24,963 nucleotides of DNA from Ophiothrix spiculata. Taxonomy: Eukaryota; Echinodermata; Ophiuroidea; Amphilepidida; Ophiotrichidae. The notes below the pieces were generated by a model, which saw nothing but the letters and a program-made list of their open reading frames with translations, made no database searches and was not told where the DNA came from. Numbering within the stretch: the first letter of the stretch is position 1; each line of letters begins with the position of its first letter. Positions 17,806 to 24,963 of this stretch are shown here, one piece after another. The position numbers were made by a program, and so were the translations under genes. The DNA is taken from the NCBI GenBank assembly GCA_000969725.1, contig JXSR01S017181.1; one strand, given 5' to 3'.

Positions 17806-18964
17806 AATACTCCTTGCATAAGTATACATTTTGTCACATGAACACAGCATCTTCTACAAGCAACATTACACCATTACATAATTCCACCCACTCTTTTGAC
17901 AAACAAACAAACAAACAAATAGCTGTGAATTTCCAAACTGGTCCCTATGTCAAGTGTTACTCCATGTCATTGGCATCAGTGGCATCAATCATCTGCAGTC
18001 TGCATTGCAGGGCAACATTAGCAAATCCATGTTTAAACATGACATTAATATGAGGCACAGTGAGGGACAATATTCTTCATCTACTATCTCTGTATTTAAA
18101 TCTTGTGTCACTGTGAGGTACCACGAGGGACACATAAACACAGTCTGAAGGTGGTATTAAAGGTAAAAAGCAGGCTAACACTAAGACGAATAGAGTGTAA
18201 CACACTATGATGAATACAGGGTAACGTAAGCGACTTTAAAGGGGCATTTTGACATTTTATTTGTGGACGATCAGTCAATTACCAGGTATCAGGAAAGTTT
18301 GATCAATACTTCCGAAAAGTCAAAAATTTGTATTTTATTTTGTTTGTTGATCTTGGGTATGAGTCTATTCTCTTAAAGTATTCATTTGTTTGTAAAACAT
18401 TTTTTTCACATCATAGGTTGCAGGTAAATCAAAATTCGAAGTTTGCATTAGGCTGTTTCTCATATGGCCAACTGTAAAAATTCAACTATAGAGGACAGTA
18501 TTTATTGTTGTCAACAATGATAATTACAATAAATATCTAAATATTTCAATATATAGGGTTTGAATTTGACAATGAAACTTTGCATGCTGTCATTATTACC
18601 ACTAATACTTCAAATGATGCAAAAATCTCAAAATGTTTGGGGAACAGTTTGGGGATGATGTTGAACTTGTCCAATGCTGCAAATTGCAATTTTGAAGTTT
18701 CCATCAGTCGTCGTGTGTGACACTGACTGATTCGCTAGCCTGCTCAGGCTGTCATTGTGAATAGTTGCTTTAGTCCATAAATTTGAAGCAAAATAAAATT
18801 TGTGATGATATTGTTCAAATTTTGTTTGAGACAGCAACCTTCAGTTCCAGGATGTTTCCAGGCAGTGCATGGCCGTCTTTGGTCGTTTTGAAGTCGTCAT
18901 AATTTCGTTAGTACCTAGTCGTTGCCAAGTGGACCATACAACCAACACAAACAAGTACTTTTAC
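17806..18964. other. No gene; one (CAAA)5 microsatellite
   Basis: CAAA is repeated five times at 17900-17919. CTTTAAAGGGGCAT near 18236 resembles one end of a TTAA-type element but has no partner. Short frames here lack any recognisable domain. Confidence 0.45.
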
Positions 18965-19476
18965 CGTGTTTCTACTGAGGGTGGTTGACGGGTTATCTGG
19001 TTGATGATGACAAAAATACAAGATAAGGGCCAGTAGAAACAAGGCGGTGATCAACACCCACCTTTTCATTTGGTTGACGGCGCACCAATTCAAAGTAACG
19101 AACATCGGCGCCTTTTTATGGTAACAGAAACTGATTACTTGAGGAATTATCTACCAAGTTGGGGAGCACAAAATATGGTTGATCATATGCGTAGCCAGGA
19201 TTGCGGACCCCGGGGTGCGCAAAAAAAACTTGTCCAAAACGGCGACGGATCCAGGGGTTACTAGGGGTATCTGCCTGTATTGGACGGTCGCTAAATGTAT
19301 TATTAGCAGTAATTAGGACTACTGCCTCCCTTTTTTTTGGTTGTTTTCCTATTATTTTTGTCATTCTTTTTTCCATTTTTTGTAGACCCCGGGGTGCGCG
19401 CGCCCCTACCGCACTCCCCTGGCTACGCCAATGTTGATGGTTGATAATTAGCTGCTGCGTGACTAGTAGAAACACG
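18965..19476. mobile_element. Possible hAT-like element hosting a nested insertion
   Basis: CGTGTTTCTACT at 18965-18976 is mirrored perfectly by AGTAGAAACACG at 19465-19476. The terminus resembles that of the hAT MITE at 10947 (CAGTGTTTCCACTAAGG). A third, internal CAGTAGAAAC lies near 19031. The flanking 8 bases do not match clearly. A minus-strand frame with a hydrophobic stretch (18908-19105) lies across the left boundary and is therefore suspect. Confidence 0.45.
19184..19433. mobile_element. Small element with hAT-like GGCGTAGCCAGG ends
   Basis: The 250-bp element has ends CATATGCGTAGCCAGG and CCTGGCTACGCCAATG, with two mismatches in 16. The same core TIR as 8527-9403 is present but the interior differs. 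GACCCCGGGG is repeated near each end (about 19205 and 19385). ATGGTTGAT lies directly left (19175-19183) and again at 19437-19445, three bases beyond the right end, so it may be a displaced target duplication. It is CpG-rich, which suggests a younger age. Confidence 0.75.
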
Positions 19477-19609
19477 TTATTTGATTTTGGCAACCGAGGC
19501 ACATCATCCTTCCATCGTCAGCCATCGTCAATCTGTCTAAAAATACACAGACACTAGCAGCTTAACATGTTTGACCTATTCATTGGATTTCATATCCCCG
19601 TTTGTCCCA
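19477..19609. other. No gene recognised
   Basis: Short spacer with CATCGTCA repeated twice near 19515. Nothing else seen. Confidence 0.4.
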
Positions 19610-19613
19610 TATA

Positions 19614-20137
19614 AGGGACTGGCCTAGATTGGTCCCTCTACTTTTTACCTACATATTTTTTTACAAGAATCGATAGAATATGTTTATAGTAATATACCTT
19701 ACCAGAAGTTTCCTGTGATTTTGTGGAATATTGGAGAAAATTGCATTTGTTTACTGAATATATGTTTTTTTCTCTGGAGGCAAAAATGGTGTGAAAACAG
19801 TGTTTCTACATGTAGTTCCAAATCTGACAAAAATCTTCTTGTACACCTGTTATGTTCAAACAAATTGTTTTTGATGGAATTGTTTCTGTTTTAGTGTACA
19901 TCAAATGATCTCTAACAGCTTTGTTTGATCTTTTATCTGGTAAATCCATTTGAGGTACAAATTTAGGTTTTTAGAAAACACTGGATAGTCACAGCATCAT
20001 ATTGCAAATTGTCTCTCTGTCAATGTGAGCCATTTCTATGTAGATTTTTCCCCTTTTTGGATTTCACTACAATTTAAAGTTTTATTTAGAGCATTTCTTT
20101 AAGTTTTTAATTCTACGTGGAATCTAGGCCACTCCCT
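19614..20137. mobile_element. TTAA-type (Kolobok-like) non-autonomous element
   Basis: The 524-bp element starts AGGGACTGGCCTAGATT and ends AATCTAGGCCACTCCCT, with only one or two mismatches over 17-19 bp. TTAA follows on the right (20138-20141); the left flank is TATA (19610-19613), a possibly mutated copy. An AGGG start after TTAA fits Kolobok/T2-like elements (family knowledge). The interior is AT-rich without a frame. Confidence 0.75.
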
Positions 20138-20141
20138 TTAA

Positions 20142-21235
20142 AACATAATGTAAGCAAATGCTTGAGCGTCAGAAAATTGCATCCATCATTTGATCACTTT
20201 CATGATACTGGGACCATAATTTCATCTGCAGTAAAACAGATAAATATAATTTTTAGTACTATACTTTTAAAATAGGTTAAAACATTTTAAAGAAAATAAT
20301 GTAATTTTTAAAATTGAAATCTTTACATGCCCACTGGATTCAGTCAGGCTTGGATTCAGCATATAAAAATCAATCATAACCCTGCAAGATCAATTTGTTT
20401 ATTGGCTGAAAGACTAAAACAATCAGTTTTATGTAACCTCTTTAAATAAAAATATCAATTTCAAATGTTCAAAGTATATTAAACCCAAAATCTAAATCAA
20501 CAATATCATTTCTAAGGCAAGTCAATAGATTCTTGGAATCATTTAAAAATAAACACGTTAAAACCTACAAGGGAGTTTCCCTCAATAAATCCAATACTAC
20601 CATAGACATAGCGACGCATTAATTGCTATTATACATAGAACATTTAAGTATGGCTTGATGGATAATTTTACAGCAAGTGACATGATATTATCCTCTGTTG
20701 AGTATCTCAAATTGCCATAACAATTCTATCTATAAAAGATGCCATTGACATGGATGCTGTAATGTAATACTATCAGCAACTCACTAGCTCAATTGGAAAT
20801 ATAATACCTAAGGACTTAAAGTAAGCATGGTTACACAAATTTCTCTTTTTCCTGCATTATGTTTGTTATAATTTCTGTCTAAAACATGGCCTTAGTGGTG
20901 GTGTTCCTTCTTCCACAAAGAAGGGAGAGGGGTGGGGGAATTGTTTTTACATACAACACATAAGTGCACTACTAAGTTTACACATGCTTTTGCAAGAAAA
21001 CCCTCCAGAATTTCTGATACCAAGGTACATTATGAAGAAAAAAAATTTGTAAGTCAAAATATGTCAGAGTTCAATAGTGGACTCCATTCATATCAAAGAT
21101 ACCCCACTTTAATCAAAAAACTATTTTGCTACATGCTGAAATATTACGAACGATGTAGAACTTGTACTGTTCTGTGATCTTCCCTCCCAGTGATTACATT
21201 ATGTTTTGGTATTACATTATTACAATTCAGGAGTG
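20142..21235. other. No gene recognised
   Basis: AT-rich and CpG-poor. The 81-codon plus-strand frame at 20932-21177 has no recognisable domain and no ATG-proximal support. No repeat ends were seen. Confidence 0.45.
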
Positions 21236-21542
21236 CTGGATCCAGGGGGGTACTCAGATTTCAGTTGGGTATGGATGCACGGGACAGAGTTTTCAATTAC
21301 CACCTATTTTGTAAACCAGAGAAAGGGAAAAAATGCTACCCATATATGTAAATCACTTTGACTTAACCGTTATCTAGACCGATCAATACATTTTTAAAAG
21401 CCAACTTTGGTAAATGCGACCATTATATAAACCATTTTTCTCCGCTCACGTTTCACATTCAAATTTAAACCTGGGAGGACAAAAATGCAACTGTTCTTGG
21501 CCAAGTGTCCGTACAACAAGTACCCCCCCCCCTCCTAGATAC
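21236..21542. mobile_element. Inverted-repeat element, GGGGTACTC family
   Basis: The left end is TGGATCCAGGGGGGTACT (21237); the right end is AGTACCCCCCCCCCTCCTAGATA (ending 21541). It is about 305 bp with a C10 run in the right arm. The left end recurs at 15530. The interior is non-coding. Length differences in the G/C runs make the exact ends uncertain, and no target duplication was seen. Confidence 0.55.
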
Positions 21543-22373
21543 CCAAAGAAAGAAAGGTTCACAGTGCCAGACAAATAATAATAAACCAATAAGCGCTGTT
21601 GGTAAGAAAAACAGCAGGATAAAAACCTACCCGATCAAACATGACACACCGAACAGCATGGAATTGTGTAACCTATAAAAGCCACATTATGTAATCGGGT
21701 TTTTGATACTTAAACTAGAGGGGGCTCTTGCATTGTAGAGATGGTAGCATGTTAACAACCTGTCCCTACATTTGACTTGCAAACACAGATCACTTGGGTG
21801 ATAGATGCAAAATATAGCAGATCTATAATAATATTGTCTACATCAATGCTTCTTAATCAGCGGCGCACATGCCAAGTTTGGTGCATTTATGAGTACTGAA
21901 TGACGCTTCGATGAACTCAAAAACAAAATAAGGTGGTTTTCGAACCACTGGTGAAAATGCCCAAATTGACCCTACTGCATGCAGCTCAAAATAAAAACCA
22001 AAATTTTGAACATTGACCTCAAAAAATATTGAAGAATCAAAACGATTGATAAATAAAACTAAGCTAATATTTTGGATCAAGTTCATATAGCAATATCCAA
22101 TAATAAGGAAAAAAAATAAAACCGAAACTGATTAGCCTATCTACACTAGCTATCTTAATACGCATTTATAGCTTGCACTTTTTAAAGACAAAATAGGTTG
22201 GAATTGAAAGAAAAATGTACAAAATCCCACAGAAAAGATCACATGCTAGCAAGCAAAGACCCATTTACAAAGTAAAGCATTTTGATAAATATTTCTTGAA
22301 TCCAATTTAGCAAAATCAAGTCAATGTTCAAACAAAGGGCTTTTAGTTCTATTCAGGTTGAAACCAAACTTTA
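21543..22373. other. No gene recognised
   Basis: AT-rich. The minus-strand frame at 21853-22086 has no recognised domain. GGTTTTCGAACC near 21935 is a short palindrome only. Confidence 0.4.
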
Positions 22374-22680
22374 AGGCCTAAAAAATAGTTGTGTTGCCCT
22401 TTTCCTACCGATCCTAAATGTGGCAAAAATCGGGTCAGGATTATTTTGAACAATTTTTTCTATCAAACTTTAATACCCTTTCTAGCAAAGAAACTCACAT
22501 AAATGTGCTAAATTAACAAATCTTTGGTGTCCTGTCACTAATAACTAATGAATGATCTTGCTATTAAAGGTCAAAATCTCCTTCAGGAAAAGTTAAAAAA
22601 AAAAGAATCCTGACCGACCGACCGACCCGACTAAAAATTTTCGCCAAAAGGACAACACAACAATTAATTTTGTTTGGCCT
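22374..22680. mobile_element. Non-autonomous DNA transposon, AGGCC-A(n) family, copy 2
   Basis: A 307-bp element with the same ends as 5209-5476: AGGCCTAAAAAAT then TTGTGTTGCCCTTTT on the left, inverted on the right. (GACC)4 at 22612-22627 is the same inner motif as GGTCGGTCG in copy 1. TA lies directly outside both ends, consistent with a TA duplication, but copy 1 does not confirm this. The frames at 22564-22824 and 22670-22903 start in the element and are not genes. Confidence 0.8.
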
Positions 22681-23281
22681 TATCATACTGCTCATGCTTT
22701 GGAAGGAATGTTTCATTACCTGTATTATGCCTATGAGGCAAACTTGGTTGAAACAACGAGGTTCTGGATCTAAAATACAGGGGGAGGGGCACCTCTTGGA
22801 TACTAAAGGTGTCCTTATGCTCATTGCAGCACCTCAAAATTTGACCCTAAATGGCATAAATATTAACAGAAGTTTGCACCCTAAATGGTGTAAGATGATG
22901 TAAATAGCACCCTAAAAGATAATTGTAATGACCTTTTTCTTACAAATTAGGTATTAAAAAGACAGAAAACATTTGAAATTTCACCGTTTTGTTCACTAAG
23001 GTCTGTATATAAAATGGGAAATTGGAAACAGGTATTTATAATTATTCATACCTTACTATTTCTTCTTGCCCATGATTCCCCAGGTAATGTGTGTTCATAT
23101 TTTTAAAGACTATTCTTGTTTAACCTTTTAATTTTATATCCAAAAAGCTCCAAAAGTAGGCCAAAATAAAAATGTCTTTGTTTAAAATTGCAATTTATAA
23201 CATATTTTGCGATATTTTAAAACCTATAGATACTATGGCTGACTGTATGCATATGGTGCGTTCAGAATCCAGTGATTTCAT
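22681..23281. repeat. Short degenerate repeats, no gene
   Basis: ACCCTAAATGG-type units lie at 22843, 22877 and 22908, spaced 34 and 31 bases: GACCCTAAATGGC, CACCCTAAATGGT, CACCCTAAAAG. Upstream, GGATCTAAAATACAGGGGG resembles the GGATCCAGGGGG end seen at 21238. The rest is AT-rich with nothing recognised. Confidence 0.45.
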
Positions 23282-23373
23282 CACTGCAACATTGCTTGAT
23301 AGGCAGTTTTTACACATGCTATGAGAAGTGCGCTTTACAATTTCAAGACTGCGTATCGAGCGATGTTGCAGTG
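23282..23373. repeat. 20-bp inverted repeat with 52-base loop
   Basis: 23282-23301 (CACTGCAACATTGCTTGATA) and 23354-23373 are inverted copies with three mismatches in 20. The right arm keeps two CpG where the left has TG, as expected from methyl-CpG decay. Could be a small MITE or a hairpin RNA locus; no precursor features beyond the stem are visible. Confidence 0.7.
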
Positions 23374-24963
23374 GGTCTTTATTCACAATTGGGCATGATA
23401 CCCAGTATCTTGATTAAGGTATCAAAAACAGCTAGAATTGGAAAAAGGTATCAAAGTTACATATCCAATACACCAAAATGGTAGTCTCCGACAGGCTTGT
23501 CTCTGAACCCCGAGCTCTGAACATGAAAGGGACTTCAATACACACATAACACATAAAATCACTTGGTTAATGTGCTAAATGCCACAAATTGGTTTTCCTT
23601 CAATAACATTGCTGGACCGTGATTATGCATAGAGTGACTGAATATATTAGGCCCTTTTTCAGTCATAATCATATGTGCTTTATAGTGTCAACAGAAATGG
23701 CCATACGTGCTTAGGGTATAGGCCCTATTTTGTCCCAGATTTGGATAACAGAGAACGTTTTATCAAGACTGTGAGTGTATTATATGAATGGCAGCATCAA
23801 TGAAAATTGCCCCTTCCTCAGACTGGGGACAAGTCAATTGCACAAAGTGGAATTACCAACCTGGTTTGCAGAAAGTGCAAGAAAACACACCCATGGCAAT
23901 GGCAGGTCTAGGCTGGTCAATACACCAGGCTTGACCCCTTTTCAATGGCAGTATGTTTTGGTCTTGCTTTACCTTTTCAAAGGATTCTTTATTTAATTGA
24001 ACTTCAATGCCCTGTGAAGTTCAGAATAGGTTCACAATAGCCAAGTAGCAAAGGTATATTATAGCAGAGAGCTTCCTGTTTTATTTAAAGCAGTAAAGTA
24101 TATTTACCAAAATGTAAGTGCTAATGGTGCAAACAAAAAGCCCCTTACTCGAAATTCAAACAAGGGTCGACTACAAGTTCAAAGCAAAATTGGGGAAGAG
24201 TTTGATCTTGATCATATTTACAAACAAATATTTGATGAAACTATCAACAGACCATTTACACTATGCTCTTTTTATGAATAGTGTGTGACCAAATTTACCA
24301 ATTGTTCAATTCTATGATGGTGACCCTGCTTTTGATATCTAATTACATCAAACTCCTTTGCTCTTATCGAAGTGATAGAACCTCATATCTAAATGGAGGG
24401 AAGTCTTATTTTCCATTATATTTTGATTTGAAATTTAAATACCAAATAGGCCCTGTATCTTGTAGATGTGCATTCTTTATAAAAAAAACCAAGCAAGATT
24501 AAAGACCTATATTCAGAATATATATACAGAATGAAGAAATCTGATATATAGGCCTATTCTATTGATAAATGTGCACTAAAACATATAGGCCTACATTATA
24601 AAAGAAAAGCATCAAGTTAAGACCCTTCAAACTCCCGGTCAAACTCAATTACAGGTTCAGCATCACCCATCCCAGCTAGAAAATGTATTCAACATTATGT
24701 GGGCAGAATCATGATATAAAAGTGTATTATTTTTTTCTCACGCAGTGAGAATGTCTTTGCTTTGAGCAATGGCCTCTTCAACAACAGATCTCTTTCTATA
24801 TGTACACAAGACCTTAGAGATGCATTGGACCTTGAAAGCTGTTAAGAGACTGCTTTGTGTAGATAGTTACCACTAAAAATCATATGTGAATTACATGGTG
24901 TTGATCAAAACACTTGGACTTTGGTTTTTGGCATGACTATTGTGTAATGACCTTGCAAATAAA
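23374..24963. other. No gene recognised
   Basis: AT-rich to the end of the window. Short plus-strand frames at 23775-23996 and 24281-24502 show no domain, and no RNA gene or paired transposon ends were seen. A 7-bp hairpin around 24737-24753 (TTCTCAC-GCA-GTGAGAA) is the only structure. Confidence 0.45.

Noticed and set aside
18908-19105. Minus-strand frame with MKRWVLITALFLLALILYF, looking like the signal-anchor of a type II membrane protein followed by a GTAAAA donor
   Set aside because: It spans the left boundary and an internal repeat of a suspected hAT-like element, and no downstream exon with a recognisable domain was found. T/A-rich repeats often mimic one hydrophobic helix.
1-24963. 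LTR retrotransposons, endogenous viruses, Polintons, CRISPR arrays, bacterial genes
   Set aside because: No long direct terminal repeats, no gag/pol/capsid-like frames, no regularly spaced short repeats and no prokaryotic gene organisation were seen. The only reverse-transcriptase relic is of LINE type.

Overview
This is a gene-poor, repeat-rich stretch of an animal nuclear genome. It is roughly two-thirds A+T by eye and CpG-poor over most of its length. No open reading frame could be supported as a host gene: every long frame is either inside a repeat or no longer than chance allows at this base composition. There are no bacterial-type operons, rRNA genes, CRISPR arrays or recognisable intact tRNA genes, and no LTR or viral fossil was recognised. 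The repeats suggest an invertebrate deuterostome (echinoderm or hemichordate first, cephalochordate possible). They include tRNA-headed SINEs with an L2/MIR-like 'CCTTGGGCAAG' core, a decayed endonuclease-reverse-transcriptase LINE, hAT-type elements with a GGCGTAGCCAG terminus, and many small fold-back elements. The species assignment is inference.

Layout. 1-1630: AT-rich with two short hairpins and a T11G11 run. 1634-3176: two diverged copies of one dispersed repeat flank a SINE; the second copy is split by a 354-bp palindromic MITE. 3352-3551: a small MITE with a 5-bp target duplication. 3899-4745: a decayed LINE reverse transcriptase on the minus strand. 4769-4980: a transposon end amplified as a 98-bp tandem repeat. 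5209-6855: several inverted-repeat elements. 8527-9403: the clearest element, an 877-bp non-autonomous hAT with a perfect 8-bp target duplication. 9529-10200: a CpG-preserved block with several long or perfect inverted repeats. 10417-11332: three MITEs end to end. 12392: a third SINE head.

13248-13761 is an assembly gap of 514 N whose two edges carry the same 44 bases, so the gap is probably wrong. 13903-17511: more MITEs, a SINE with a tRNA-like head, and an element holding a 22-bp minisatellite. 17640: a second copy of the L2-like SINE. 18965-20137: apparently nested hAT-like elements, then a TTAA-type element. 21236-22680: two more families, each with a relative elsewhere in the window. 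The remainder to 24963 holds one hairpin and no gene.

There is no co-operating gene system here. The interest is structural: a graveyard of at least a dozen non-autonomous DNA transposon families. Internal comparisons (paralogous empty site, shared ends, nested insertion) let some of the insertion history be read directly.
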